From contig NC_013739.1 of assembly GCF_000025265.1 (NCBI RefSeq), forward strand, positions 2,232,001 through 2,296,000: a stretch of 64,000 nt of DNA. Reading direction: 5' to 3'. The translations under genes were made by a program, and so were the position numbers. Every line of letters begins with the position of its first letter. Positions within the stretch are counted from its first letter, which is position 1. The notes below the pieces were generated by a model. That model saw nothing but the letters and a program-made list of their open reading frames with translations, was not told where the DNA came from and did no database searches. Positions 32,867 through 42,228 of this stretch are shown here, in pieces. The stretch comes from Conexibacter woesei DSM 14684 (GTDB taxonomy: Bacteria > Actinomycetota > Thermoleophilia > Solirubrobacterales > Solirubrobacteraceae).

Positions 32867-34253
32867 CAGCCACCGCCGCCAGCAGCGCGGCGGCCGCGAC
32901 CGCGTGGAAGACCGTCTCGACCCCGCCGACGAGCGCCTGGACGTCGGCGGCGGACGCCGCAGCGGTCGCGACCGAGCGGCCGTCGCCGCCGGCGCGCAGT
33001 TGCAGCAGCGCGCCGAGCCCGGCGATGCCGGCCGCCGCGCCCGCGGGACGGCAGAGGTAGACCGCGGCGTTCGCCGCGCCCGAGCGGGTGCGGCCGGCGA
33101 CCTGCGCCACGAGCGCCGCCAGCGGCCCGTTGATCGTGCCCACGCCCAAGCCGAAGACCACCAGGCCCGGGAGCAGCGCCGGATAGCTCGCGGCGGCGGC
33201 GAGCTGGGCGGTGAGCGCGGCGCCGACGGCGAGCGCGGCGAGCGAGCCGACGACGAGCCGCAGCTCCGGCACGCGGCCGCGCAGGCGCAGCCCCGCCACC
33301 GCGGCCAGCACGGCGGGGACGGTGACGCCGAGCAGGCCGGCGCCCGCGGCCGCCGGGCCCGCGTCGAGCACGGCCATCAGGTAGCGGGGGAGGTAGAAGA
33401 CCATCGCGAACAGGGCGGCCGAGAGCGCGAGCGTCGCCAGCGCAGCCGCCTGGAGCACCGGCTCGCCGGTCGTCCGCGGGTCCAGCAGCGGCGCCGAGGC
33501 GCGCCGCTCCCACGCGGCGAACGCCGCCAGCAGCACGATCGCGCCGGCGCACGCCGCCACGATCGCTGCGCTGCTCCAGCCCAGCCGGTTGCCCTCGATC
33601 AAGGCGAACAGCGCGGCGCCGAGGCCGGCGGCGAGCAGCAGCGCGCCGAGCGGGTCGAGACGGGCGTCGCGCGGGCCGCGGGCCGGCACGCTGCGGAGCG
33701 CGAGGAGCGCTCCGAGCGCCGTCGGGGCCGCGAGCGCGGCGAACACCGCCCGCCAGCCGACGTGCTCGGCGAGCAGCCCGCCGAGCGGCGGCCCGGCGGC
33801 GTACGCGAGCGCGACGCTGACGCCCCAGACGGCGAGCGCAGCGTGCCGTCGCCGCGCGTCGGGGTAGGCGAGCGAGACGATCGGCAGCGTCGCGCCGAGC
33901 GCGAGCGCCGAGGCCGCGCCGGCGAGCGCGCCCAGCAGCGCGAGCGCGAGCGCCGAGGGCGCGCATGCGAACGCGACGAGCAGCGCCGCGTACGCAGTCA
34001 TGCCCGTGAGGAAGATCCGGCGATGGCCGCGGCGGTCGCCGAGCGAGCCGGCCGTCACGAGCAGCGCGGCCTGCGTCAGCACGTAGCCGTTGACGATCCA
34101 CTGCTGCTGCTCGAAGCTCGCGCCGAGTTCCCGCTGCAGCGAGGGCAGCGCCGGGGGCGCGCAGACGATGAAGCCGACCGTCGTCGCGCTCGCCAGGCAC
34201 GCCGCCGCCAGCGCCGCGCGAGGACGCTGCGGCAGCGGCGGCCGGGACCGCAT
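32841..34253 (-). CDS. MFS transporter, DHA2-like (probably 14 membrane segments)
   Basis: A 470-residue, strongly hydrophobic major facilitator protein. The loop motif GSLGDRRGHRRIFLTG follows the second membrane segment, and the N-terminal segment with EQQQWIVNGYVLTQAA is typical of the DHA2 drug:proton group. It lies 2 bp after the 3-hydroxyacyl-CoA dehydrogenase gene, so it belongs to the thiolase-dehydrogenase operon. It may move an aromatic acid or export a pathway product; family assignment does not decide the direction. Confidence 0.88.
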   Translation of the reverse strand: MRSRPPLPQRPRAALAAACLASATTVGFIVCAPPALPSLQRELGASFEQQQWIVNGYVLTQAALLVTAGSLGDRRGHRRIFLTGMTAYAALLVAFACAPSALALALLGALAGAASALALGATLPIVSLAYPDARRRHAALAVWGVSVALAYAAGPPLGGLLAEHVGWRAVFAALAAPTALGALLALRSVPARGPRDARLDPLGALLLAAGLGAALFALIEGNRLGWSSAAIVAACAGAIVLLAAFAAWERRASAPLLDPRTTGEPVLQAAALATLALSAALFAMVFYLPRYLMAVLDAGPAAAGAGLLGVTVPAVLAAVAGLRLRGRVPELRLVVGSLAALAVGAALTAQLAAAASYPALLPGLVVFGLGVGTINGPLAALVAQVAGRTRSGAANAAVYLCRPAGAAAGIAGLGALLQLRAGGDGRSVATAAASAADVQALVGGVETVFHAVAAAALLAAVAVTSLLRRA

Positions 34254-34255
34254 CG

Positions 34256-35410
34256 TCAGCCCGCAGCCGCCATGAGCCCGGCCGCGACCCGGTAGCGGGC
34301 GTCGCCGTCCCGTCCCGCGAGCCGGCCGAGCAGCGCGACGACGCGCTGGAGCCCGAGCTCACGCCCCCAGGCGAAGGGGCCGCGCGGGTGGCCGAGCCCG
34401 ACGGTCATCGCGAGGTCGACGTCGTCCTGGGTGCGGGCGACGCCGGCGTCGAGCGCGAACCATGCCTCGTTGACGAGCTGCGCGACGATGCGCTCGACGA
34501 GCGCGGGCGCGTCGCCGGCGCTCGCGGCCGCGTGCTCGCCCACGTCCGGCGCTGCGTCGTCGCCGTAGTCGTAGAAGCCGCTGCCGCTCTTGCGGCCGAG
34601 CTTGCCGGAGGCGGCCATCACCTCCTGGGTCAGGGTCGGCTGCCAGCGCGGCTCGCCGCCGGACTGCTCGAACATCGAGCGCGTGACGGCGAGGCTGACG
34701 TCGATCCCGATCGTGTCCATCAGCCTGAACGGGCCCATCGGGAAGCCGGCCGCCTCGCAGGCGCGGTCGACCTGCGGCGCCGTCGCGACGCCCGTCTCGA
34801 CGATGCGCAGCGCCTCCAGGTAGTAGGGGCGCGCGCAGCGGTTGACGAGGAAGCCCGGCCCGTCGGCGACGGCGACGACCTGCTTGCCGATCGCCACGGC
34901 GAGCGCTCGGGCGGTCGCCGCCGCGTCGGCGGCGGTGGCGGGCGTCGTGACGAGCTCGACCAGGCGCATCGCGCCGGGCGGGTTGAAGAAGTGCAGGCCG
35001 AGGACCCGCTCGGGCGCGGCGACCGCGTCCGCGATCGTCGCGATCGGGATCGAGGAGGTGTTGGAGGCCAGCACGGCGGCCGGCGCGATCCGCGCGACGC
35101 GGGCGAACAGGTCGCGCTTGAGCTGCGGCTCCTCCGGTACGGCTTCGAGGACGAGCCCGGTGCCGGCGACCGCGGCCAGGTCCGCGGAGCCGGTCAGCAG
35201 CGCGGCGGTCGCGTCGGCCTCGGCCGTCGTCATGCGGCCGCGGCGCACGCGGCGCGCCAGCTCGTCCGTGACGCGCCGCACGCCGGCGTCGACGGCCGCC
35301 TCGTCGACGTCGCAGAGGACGGTGGCGATGCCGTGGCGGCAGGCGAGCGCCGCGATGCCGGCGCCCATCGTGCCGCCGCCGACGACGGCGATCCGAGTGG
35401 GCGCGCTCAT
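34256..35410 (-). CDS. 3-hydroxyacyl-CoA dehydrogenase
   Basis: A 384-residue NAD-dependent dehydrogenase of the PaaH/FadB type. The Rossmann start is RIAVVGGGTMGAGIAALA; catalytic-region blocks are LASNTSSIPI and LGLHFFNPP, and the C-terminal dimerisation domain has GPFRLMDTIGIDV plus a second short C-terminal domain. It oxidises a 3-hydroxyacyl-CoA to the 3-oxoacyl-CoA that the neighbouring thiolase cleaves. The ATG overlaps the thiolase stop by 4 bp. Confidence 0.93.
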   Translation of the reverse strand: MSAPTRIAVVGGGTMGAGIAALACRHGIATVLCDVDEAAVDAGVRRVTDELARRVRRGRMTTAEADATAALLTGSADLAAVAGTGLVLEAVPEEPQLKRDLFARVARIAPAAVLASNTSSIPIATIADAVAAPERVLGLHFFNPPGAMRLVELVTTPATAADAAATARALAVAIGKQVVAVADGPGFLVNRCARPYYLEALRIVETGVATAPQVDRACEAAGFPMGPFRLMDTIGIDVSLAVTRSMFEQSGGEPRWQPTLTQEVMAASGKLGRKSGSGFYDYGDDAAPDVGEHAAASAGDAPALVERIVAQLVNEAWFALDAGVARTQDDVDLAMTVGLGHPRGPFAWGRELGLQRVVALLGRLAGRDGDARYRVAAGLMAAAG

Positions 35411-36621
35411 CGCGACCCCTCCGGGTTCTCGATCACGATCGCGAGGCCCTGCCCGACGCCGACGCACATCGTCGCCAGCCCGTAGCGGCCGCCACGCCGG
35501 CGCAGCTCCCATGCGAGCGTCGCGACGATCCGCGCGCCGCTGCAGCCGAGCGGGTGCCCGAGCGCGATCGCGCCGCCGTTGGGGTTGACGATCGCCGGGT
35601 CGAGGTCGAGTGCGCGAACGCACGCGAGCGCTTGGGAGGCGAACGCCTCGTTGAGCTCGACGACGGCGAGGTCGCCGACCTCCAGTCCGGCGCGTCCGAG
35701 CGCGATCCGCGTCGCGGGGACCGGCCCGATCCCCATCAGCGCCGGGTCGACGCCGGCGACGCCGGCCGCGACGACCCGCGCCAGCGGCTGGCGACCCCAG
35801 CGTGCGAGCGCGGCGTCGCTCCCGAGCAGCAGCGCAGCGGCGCCGTCGTTGATCGACGACGAGTTGCCGGCCGTCACCGTGCCGCCCTCGGCGAACGCGG
35901 GGGCGAGCGCGCCGAGCCGTTCGAGCGTCGTGTCGGCGCGAGGGCCCTCGTCGTCCGCGACGAGCAGCGGCTCCTCGCGGCGGCGGGGCACCTCGACGGG
36001 CACGATCTCGTCGGCGAAGCGTCCGGCCTCGCGCGCTGCGAGCGCGCGGCGGTGCGAGTCGAGCGCGAAGCGGTCCTGGTCCTCGCGCGTGACCGCGTAC
36101 GCGCGGGCGACGTTCTCGGCCGTCTGTCCCATCGAGTCGGTCGCGGCCGCTGCCGGCATGCGCGGGTTGACGAAGCGCCAGCCGATCGTCGTGTCGACCA
36201 GCTGCGCGTCGCCGCGCGGCAGGCCGCGCTCGGGCTTGAGCATCGCCCACGGCGCGCGGCTCATCGACTCGACGCCGCCGGCGACGAGCAGCTGCCCCTC
36301 GTCGCAGCGGATCGCACGCGCGGCGGAGGCGACGGCCTCCAGGCCCGATGCGCACAGGCGGTTGACGGTTGCTCCGGGAACGTCGTGCCCGAGGCCTGCG
36401 AGCAGCGCGGCCATGCGGGCGACGTTGCGGTTGTCCTCGCCCGCGCCGTTGGCGCAGCCGAGGTAGACGTCGTCGATGGAGGTGGGCTCCACACCCGCGC
36501 GCTCCACGACGCGCGCGACGACGGCGGCCGCGAGGTCGTCCGGCCGCACGGTGCAGAGCGCGCCGCGATGGCGGCCGATCGGCGTCCGTACCGCGTCGAG
36601 GATCCAGGCGTCGGTCATCAT
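35407..36621 (-). CDS. Thiolase (acetyl-CoA acyltransferase)
   Basis: A 404-residue thiolase with the complete catalytic set: acylated cysteine in VNRLCASGLEAV, LNEAFASQALA, the histidine in GGAIALGHPLGCSGAR, and the second cysteine in LATMCVGVGQG. It cleaves a 3-oxoacyl-CoA with CoA, the last step of the beta-oxidation-like part of this aromatic pathway. ATG 36621 or 36618 start the protein; the -10-like TATATT at 36634-36629 ends only 7 nt before 36621, suggesting leaderless initiation. It is divergent from the SDR operon. Confidence 0.94.
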   Translation of the reverse strand: MMTDAWILDAVRTPIGRHRGALCTVRPDDLAAAVVARVVERAGVEPTSIDDVYLGCANGAGEDNRNVARMAALLAGLGHDVPGATVNRLCASGLEAVASAARAIRCDEGQLLVAGGVESMSRAPWAMLKPERGLPRGDAQLVDTTIGWRFVNPRMPAAAATDSMGQTAENVARAYAVTREDQDRFALDSHRRALAAREAGRFADEIVPVEVPRRREEPLLVADDEGPRADTTLERLGALAPAFAEGGTVTAGNSSSINDGAAALLLGSDAALARWGRQPLARVVAAGVAGVDPALMGIGPVPATRIALGRAGLEVGDLAVVELNEAFASQALACVRALDLDPAIVNPNGGAIALGHPLGCSGARIVATLAWELRRRGGRYGLATMCVGVGQGLAIVIENPEGSR

Positions 36622-36633
36622 GCACGGCAATAT

Positions 36634-36663
36634 ACGACAGCTCACCCGGCTATGGCGTAGACT
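36634..36663 (+). promoter_or_regulatory. Probable promoter of the SDR-to-hydratase operon
   Basis: -35 ACGACA (36634-36639), 18-bp spacer, -10 TAGACT (36658-36663); expected start near 36670. Its -35 abuts the minus-strand TATATT (36634-36629) of the thiolase gene, so the two divergent promoters overlap and probably share a regulator. Confidence 0.35.
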
Positions 36664-36699
36664 TTCGATCGTGGTCACTCAAGCAACCCCTTCACGCTC

Positions 36700-37458
36700 A
36701 TGAGCCGCACCGTCGTCGTCACGGGTGGGGCCAAGGGCATCGGCCGCGCGGTCGTCGCGCGCTTCCTCGCCGCGGGCGACCGCGTCACGGCGCTGGGCCG
36801 CGACGCGGAGGCGCTCGCGCACCTGCGCGGCGAGCTGCACAGCGGCGCCCCCGGCACGCTGGGCGTGGTGCCGTGCGACGTCGCCGACGAGGCGGCGGTC
36901 GCGGCCGCGTTCGCCGACATCGGCGCCGTCGACGTGCTCGTCAACAACGCCGGCGTCGCGACCGCGGCGCCGTTCGCGCACACGACGCTGGCGGACTGGG
37001 AGCGCCACCTGGCGGTCAACGCGACCGGCGCGTTCCTCTGCACGCGGGCCGTGATCGCGTCGATGCGCGGTCGCGATCGCGGTGCGATCGTGACCGTCGC
37101 CTCGACCGCCGGCCGCGTCGGCGCGGCGTACGCGTCCGCCTACACCGCGTCCAAGCACGCCGCCGTCGGGCTGATGCGCGCCGTCGCCGCCGAGGTCGCA
37201 GGCAGCGGCGTGCGCGCCAACGCAGTCTGCCCGACGTTCGTCGACACGCCGATGACCGAGCGCTCGATCGAGCGGATCGCCGAGGCGACGGGCCGCAGCG
37301 CGCAGGAAGGGCGCGATGCGCTGGTCGCCAGCTCGCCGCTGGGGCGGCTGCTCGACCCCCAGGAGGTCGCCGACGCGGTCGTCTGGCTCGCCTCCGACGC
37401 GGCCCGCTCGATCAACGGACAGACCCTGATCCTCGACGGAGGAGGCATCCAGACGTGA
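36700..37458 (+). CDS. Short-chain dehydrogenase/reductase
   Basis: A 252-residue classical SDR. Cofactor motif TGGAKGIGRAV (residues 8-18), NNAGVATAAPF, and the catalytic Ser-Tyr-Lys in VASTAGRVGAAYASAYTASK. The C-terminal DGGG of FabG-like proteins is present. It would oxidise or reduce a ring hydroxyl or 3-hydroxyacyl-CoA intermediate. First gene of a six-gene operon with the monooxygenase-reductase. No clear ribosome site before the ATG. Confidence 0.9.
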   Translation: MSRTVVVTGGAKGIGRAVVARFLAAGDRVTALGRDAEALAHLRGELHSGAPGTLGVVPCDVADEAAVAAAFADIGAVDVLVNNAGVATAAPFAHTTLADWERHLAVNATGAFLCTRAVIASMRGRDRGAIVTVASTAGRVGAAYASAYTASKHAAVGLMRAVAAEVAGSGVRANAVCPTFVDTPMTERSIERIAEATGRSAQEGRDALVASSPLGRLLDPQEVADAVVWLASDAARSINGQTLILDGGGIQT

Positions 37459-38288
37459 CCAGCTTCCGCGCTTCGGCGCCGCTCACCCCCGACGCCGCCT
37501 GGCAGCACTTCGACCTGTCGGTCGCCGACGGCGTCGCGACGATCACGCTCAACCGCCCGGACAAGCTCAACGCGCTCACGTTCGAGGCGTACGCCGACCT
37601 GCGCGACCTCGTCGCCGAGCTGCCGCACCGCGACGACGTGCGCGTGGTCGTGCTGACCGGCGAGGGCCGCGGCTTCTGCTCGGGCGGGGACGTCGAGGAG
37701 ATCATCGGCGAGCTGCGCAAGCTCGACGCCTCCGGCCTGCTCGCCTTCACGCGCATGACGGGGGCGACGGTCAAGGCGATGCGCGAGTGCCCGCTGCCGA
37801 TCATCGCCGCGATCAACGGGGTCGCCGCCGGCGCGGGCTCGGTACTGGCGCTCGCGAGCGACTTCCGCCTGCTGGCGCGCTCGGCCTCGTTCGCGTTCCT
37901 CTTCACGCGCGTCGGCCTCGCCGGCGCCGACATGGGGTCCGCCTACCTGCTGCCGCGGATCGTCGGCCTCGGCCGCGCGACCGAGCTGCTGATGCTCGGC
38001 GACAAGCTCGACGCCGAGACGGCGCTGCGGATCGGGCTCGCGAGCGAGCTCGTCGACGACGACGAGCTGGCAGGGCGCACGAGCGCGCTCGCGCGCCGTC
38101 TCGCCGACGGTCCCGCGCTCGCCTACGCGACGACGAAGTCGCTGATCGCGAAGGAGCAGGACATGGACCTCGCCGGCGCGATCGAGCTGGAGGCCGTCAC
38201 GCAGGCGCTGCTGATGACGAGCCACGACCACCACGAGTTCCTCGACGCCTGGCGCGAAGGCCGGCGTCCCGACTGGAAGGGGCGTTGA
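37455..38288 (+). CDS. Enoyl-CoA hydratase/isomerase family protein
   Basis: A 277-residue crotonase-fold protein with VATITLNRPDKLNALTF, the oxyanion-hole loop GRGFCSGGDVEEI and INGVAAGAGSVLALASDF. At the position of the first catalytic Glu it reads VGLAGADMGSAYLLPRIVG, the form found in crotonase members of aerobic aromatic-CoA pathways, so it may be a ring-opening hydrolase or hydratase rather than a simple fatty enoyl-CoA hydratase. Start is the GTG that overlaps the SDR stop (GTGA). Confidence 0.88.
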   Translation: MTSFRASAPLTPDAAWQHFDLSVADGVATITLNRPDKLNALTFEAYADLRDLVAELPHRDDVRVVVLTGEGRGFCSGGDVEEIIGELRKLDASGLLAFTRMTGATVKAMRECPLPIIAAINGVAAGAGSVLALASDFRLLARSASFAFLFTRVGLAGADMGSAYLLPRIVGLGRATELLMLGDKLDAETALRIGLASELVDDDELAGRTSALARRLADGPALAYATTKSLIAKEQDMDLAGAIELEAVTQALLMTSHDHHEFLDAWREGRRPDWKGR

Positions 38289-38290
38289 CG

Positions 38291-38704
38291 ATGGCGCACG
38301 AGATCGTGACCGCACCCGAGCTGGCGCCGCCGGTCGGCTACGCGCACGCCGTCGTCGCCGCTCCGGGCCGGCTCGTCCACCTCGGCGGGCAGACCGCGCT
38401 GAACGCGGACGGCGAGATCGTCGGCGAAGGGCTCGCCGCTCAGCTCGACGTCGCCGCCGGCAACGTCGTCGCGGCGCTGCGCGCCGCGGGCGGCGTCCCC
38501 GAGGACATCGTCTCGATGCAGCTGTTCGTGACCGACGTCCCCGCCTATCGCGCCCAGCTGCCCGAGCTGGGAGCAGTCTGGCGCAGGCACTTCGGTCGCC
38601 ACTACCCCGCCAGCGGCCTGTTCGGCGTGACGCGCCTGTACGACGACGATGCGCTGATCGAGCTGATGGCGGTCGCCGTCGTCCCGCAGGAGCGCGACGC
38701 GTGA
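38291..38704 (+). CDS. RidA-like protein lacking the usual catalytic arginine
   Basis: A 137-residue YjgF/YER057c/UK114-fold protein (LVHLGGQTALNADGEIV, VVAALRAAGGVPEDIVSMQL, LIELMAVAVV). RidA hydrolyses imines and enamines to ketones and ammonia using an arginine in the motif PARS/T; here that stretch reads YPASGLFGV, so the arginine is absent and this belongs to a non-RidA subgroup. Proteins of this fold are encoded in 2-aminobenzoyl-CoA clusters, where an enamine is formed. That supports an amino-aromatic substrate but not a proven reaction. Confidence 0.87.
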   Translation: MAHEIVTAPELAPPVGYAHAVVAAPGRLVHLGGQTALNADGEIVGEGLAAQLDVAAGNVVAALRAAGGVPEDIVSMQLFVTDVPAYRAQLPELGAVWRRHFGRHYPASGLFGVTRLYDDDALIELMAVAVVPQERDA

Positions 38705-39876
38705 GCGACGCGATCCCCGCACTCGACGCCCATCTCGACGACGGGCAGCGCGCGCTGCTGGAGCAGACCGCTGCGCTTGCGGCGACGACGCTCGCGCCGA
38801 TCGCCGCCACGGGGGAGGAAGGGGCGATCGACCGCCCGCTGCTGCGCGCGCTCGCCGAGCACGGCCTGCTCGGACGGCTGTTCGCGCGTGAAGGCGACGA
38901 CTGGCGGCCGGACGTCTCGGCGCTCGACCTGTGCCTGATCCGCGAGGGGCTCGCGCGCGGCTGCACCGCGGCCGAGACCGCCTTCGCGCTGCAGGGGCTC
39001 GGCACCTTCCCGCTGCTGCAGTCGGGCCGCCCCGAGACGGTCGCTGCATGGCTGCCGCGGATCGCCGCCGGCGAGGCGGCGGCCGGCTTCGCGCTGACCG
39101 AACCGGACGCCGGCAGCGACGTCGCCGCGCTGTCGCTGCGCGCCGAGCGCGACGGCGACGGCTTCCGCCTCACGGGCGAGAAGACATGGATCTCGAACGC
39201 GCCCGAAGCCGACGTCTACTCGGTCTTCGCGCGCACGACCGACGGCGCCGGCGCCCGCGGGCTGACCGCGTTCCTCGTCCCGCGCGAGAGCGAGGGTCTG
39301 AGCGGCGAGCCGCTGCGCCTGCTGTCGCCCCATCCGATCGGCCGGCTGACGTTCGACGGCGTCTACGTCCCGCCGGAGCACCTGCTCGGCGAGGTCGACG
39401 GCGGCTTCCGCGTCGCGATGCGCACGCTCGACATGTTCCGCCCGAGCGTCGGCGCGTTCGCGATCGGGATGGCGAACGCGGCGCTCGACGCGGCCGTCGC
39501 GCACGCGAGCACGCGCCAGGCGTTCGGCGGTCCGCTGAAGGATCTGCAGGCGGTCGCGCACCGCCTCGCCGACGTGTCGGCGCGCGTGCACGCGGCGCGG
39601 CTCGCGGTCCACCACGCGGCCGCCGCCTACGACCGCGGCGTTCGTCCGGTCACGCAGGCGTCGGCGATCGCGAAGCTGCTGGCCACGGAGGTCGCCCAGG
39701 AGGCGGTCGACGCGGCGATCCAGGTGCACGGCGCGCGAGCGCTGGAGCACGGCCACCTGCTGGAGCACCTGTACCGAGAGGTGCGCGCCCCGCGCATCTA
39801 CGAGGGCGCGTCGGAGATCCAGCGCGAGATCATCGCGCGCGGGCTGTTCCCGCGCGCGCGGGAGGAGCGAGCATGA
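38701..39876 (+). CDS. Acyl-CoA dehydrogenase
   Basis: A 391-residue FAD-dependent dehydrogenase. Blocks: GFALTEPDAGSDVAAL, TGEKTWISNAPEADVY, ASTRQAFGGPLKDLQAVAH, and the catalytic-base region RIYEGASEIQREIIARG. It would introduce a double bond into a ring-derived acyl-CoA. It starts with a GTG that overlaps the RidA-like stop and its stop overlaps the next ATG, so translation is tightly coupled to the monooxygenase-reductase. Confidence 0.92.
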   Translation: MSDAIPALDAHLDDGQRALLEQTAALAATTLAPIAATGEEGAIDRPLLRALAEHGLLGRLFAREGDDWRPDVSALDLCLIREGLARGCTAAETAFALQGLGTFPLLQSGRPETVAAWLPRIAAGEAAAGFALTEPDAGSDVAALSLRAERDGDGFRLTGEKTWISNAPEADVYSVFARTTDGAGARGLTAFLVPRESEGLSGEPLRLLSPHPIGRLTFDGVYVPPEHLLGEVDGGFRVAMRTLDMFRPSVGAFAIGMANAALDAAVAHASTRQAFGGPLKDLQAVAHRLADVSARVHAARLAVHHAAAAYDRGVRPVTQASAIAKLLATEVAQEAVDAAIQVHGARALEHGHLLEHLYREVRAPRIYEGASEIQREIIARGLFPRAREERA

Positions 39877-42227
39877 AGGTCGCGATCGCGGGCGGCGGGC
39901 CCGGGGGGCTGTACGCCGCGATCCTGCTGCGGCGCCTCGGGCACGAGGTGACGGTGTGGGAGCGCAACGCCCCGGACGACACGTTCGGCTTCGGCGTCGT
40001 CTTCTCCGACGAGACGCTGGCCGCATTCGAGGCGGCCGACCCGCCGACGTTCGCCCAGATCGCGGGCAGCTTCGCTCGCTGGACCGACATCGACGTCTGC
40101 TACCGCGGCACGCGCCAGCGCTCCGGCGGCCACGGCTTCTCGGCGCTGGAGCGCAAGCGGCTGCTGCGGATCCTGCAGGAGCGGGTGCTCGAGCTGGGCG
40201 CCGACGTGCGGTTCAGCACCGAGGCGCCGCCGATCGAGCAGCTGTCGGCCGGCCATGACCTCGTGATCGCCGCCGACGGCGCCAACAGCGGCCTGCGCAC
40301 GGCGCGCGCGGACGCGTTCGGGCCGAGCGTCGACGTGCGCCGCTCGAAGTACATGTGGCTCGGCACCGATCTCGTCTTCGACGCCTTCCGCTTCGACGTC
40401 GTCGAGACCGAGTTCGGCGTCTTTCAGGTCCACGGCTATCCGTACGACGCGACGATGAGCACGTTCATCGTCGAGACCGACGAGGCGACGTGGCGGCGCG
40501 CCGGGCTCGACGTCAACGAGGACGCCGAGCTGCCGCCGGGCGTCAGCGACGAGTACGGGATCGCCTTCGCGCGCGAGTACCTCGCCGACGTGCTGGACGG
40601 CCGCCAGCTGTTCGGGAACAACTCGAAGTGGCTGAACTTCCGCACGATCCGCAACGCGCGCTGGAGTGACGGCAACGTCGTCCTGCTGGGCGACGCCGCG
40701 CACACGGCGCACTTCTCGATCGGCTCGGGCACGAAGCTCGCGATGGAGGACGCGATCGCGTTGGCGTGGGCGTTCAAGGCGCGCGACGGCGAGAGCGTCG
40801 GCGACGTGCTCGCCGCCTACGAGGCCGAGCGCCGGCCGGTCGTCGACAGCACGCAGCGCGCCGCGCAGGCGAGCCTCGAGTGGTTCGAGCAGATCGCGCG
40901 CTACGTCGGCCAGCCGCCCAAGCAGTTCGCGTTCAACCTGCTCACGCGCAGCCGTCGCATCACCTACGACAACCTGCAGATCCGCGACGAGGGCTTCGTC
41001 GAGCAGGTCGATCGCGAGTTCACGTCCGGCGACGGCGGCGCGACCGTGCCGCCGATGTTCCTGCGCTTCCGGCTCCGCGATCTGGAGCTGGCGAACCGCG
41101 TCGTCGTCTCGCCGATGGACATGTACAGCGCCGTCGACGGCACGATCGGCGACTTCCACCTCGTCCATCTCGGCAGCCGCGGCGTCGGCGGCGCGGGGCT
41201 CGTGATGAGCGAGATGATCTGCGTCTCGGCAGAGGGGCGCATCACCCCGGGCTGCGCCGGCCTCTACCGCGACGACCAGATCGAGGGCTGGCGGCGCGTC
41301 GTCGACTTCGTCCACGGCCACGGCGAGGCGAAGATCGGCGCGCAGCTCGGCCACAGCGGGCGCAAGGGGTCGACGACGCTGCTGTGGGAGGGCGACAGCG
41401 AACCGCTCGCTCAGGGCGGCTGGGAGACGCTCGCGCCGTCGCCGTTGCCCTACTTCCCGCACAGCCCCGTCCCGCGCGAGATGGCGCGCGCCGACATGGA
41501 CCGCGTGCGCGACGAGTTCGTCGCGGCGACGCGGCGCGCGGAGGCGGCCGGTTTCGACGTGCTCGAGCTGCACTTCGCGCACGGCTACCTGCTCAACTCG
41601 TTCCTGTCGCCGCTCACGAACGTGCGCGGCGACGAGTACGGCGGCGACCTCGCCGGACGGGCGCGGTATCCGCTGGAGGTGCTCGACGCCTGCCGCGCGG
41701 CGTGGCCGGCCGCGAAGCCGATCTCGGTGCGCATCTCGGCGACCGACTGGGTCGACGGCGGGTTCGACGGCGACGACGCGGTCGCGCTCGCGCGGCTGCT
41801 GGCGGAGCACGACGTCGACGTCGTCCACGTCTCGACCGGTCAGGTCTCTCCGGATCAGCGGCCGGCGTACGGGCGCAGCTTCCAGACGCCGTTCGCGGAC
41901 CGCATCCGCAACGAGGCCGGGATCCCGACGATCGCGGTCGGCGCGATCTCCTCCGCCGAGGACGTCAACACGACGATCCTCGCCGGCCGCGCCGACCTCT
42001 GCGCGCTCGGGCGCCCGCACCTCTACGACCCGTACTGGACGCTGCACGCGGCGGCCGACCAGGGCTACCGCGGCGACCCGTGGATCGCCCAGTACCGCTC
42101 CGGGCGGCGCAAGCCCCAAGACGGCACGGTCGGCCCGCCGAAGCCTCCGCCGCGGCGCTTCGGCGACGGGGACGAGGAAGCGGTGGGGGCGGGGCGGTCG
42201 TGGCAGCCCGTCCGCAGCGGTGCCTGA
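39873..42227 (+). CDS. Salicylyl-CoA / 2-aminobenzoyl-CoA monooxygenase-reductase fusion
   Basis: A 784-residue two-domain flavoenzyme. Residues 1-385 are a salicylate-hydroxylase-like FAD monooxygenase (AIAGGGPGGLYAAILLRRLG, GDAAHTAHFSIGSGTKLAME). From about residue 393 an Old Yellow Enzyme-type reductase follows (LANRVVVSPMDMYSAVDG, ELHFAHGYLLNSFLSP, RPHLYDPYW). This arrangement is that of 2-aminobenzoyl-CoA monooxygenase/reductase and of salicylyl-CoA 5-hydroxylase, which hydroxylate the CoA-bound ring and, for the amino compound, reduce it. With the RidA-like and beta-oxidation genes, the anthranilate route seems the better fit. The fusion is normal for the family, not a frameshift artefact. 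Confidence 0.92.
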   Translation: MKVAIAGGGPGGLYAAILLRRLGHEVTVWERNAPDDTFGFGVVFSDETLAAFEAADPPTFAQIAGSFARWTDIDVCYRGTRQRSGGHGFSALERKRLLRILQERVLELGADVRFSTEAPPIEQLSAGHDLVIAADGANSGLRTARADAFGPSVDVRRSKYMWLGTDLVFDAFRFDVVETEFGVFQVHGYPYDATMSTFIVETDEATWRRAGLDVNEDAELPPGVSDEYGIAFAREYLADVLDGRQLFGNNSKWLNFRTIRNARWSDGNVVLLGDAAHTAHFSIGSGTKLAMEDAIALAWAFKARDGESVGDVLAAYEAERRPVVDSTQRAAQASLEWFEQIARYVGQPPKQFAFNLLTRSRRITYDNLQIRDEGFVEQVDREFTSGDGGATVPPMFLRFRLRDLELANRVVVSPMDMYSAVDGTIGDFHLVHLGSRGVGGAGLVMSEMICVSAEGRITPGCAGLYRDDQIEGWRRVVDFVHGHGEAKIGAQLGHSGRKGSTTLLWEGDSEPLAQGGWETLAPSPLPYFPHSPVPREMARADMDRVRDEFVAATRRAEAAGFDVLELHFAHGYLLNSFLSPLTNVRGDEYGGDLAGRARYPLEVLDACRAAWPAAKPISVRISATDWVDGGFDGDDAVALARLLAEHDVDVVHVSTGQVSPDQRPAYGRSFQTPFADRIRNEAGIPTIAVGAISSAEDVNTTILAGRADLCALGRPHLYDPYWTLHAAADQGYRGDPWIAQYRSGRRKPQDGTVGPPKPPPRRFGDGDEEAVGAGRSWQPVRSGA

Positions 42228-42228
42228 G

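Noticed and set aside
36369-37454. In-frame N-terminal extension of the crotonase at 37455
   Set aside because: It runs through the SDR gene in another frame and is Arg-rich; the GTG overlapping the SDR stop gives the normal family start.
39873-42227. Possible missed stop making two genes look fused
   Set aside because: The monooxygenase plus Old Yellow Enzyme layout is normal for salicylyl-CoA and 2-aminobenzoyl-CoA enzymes.
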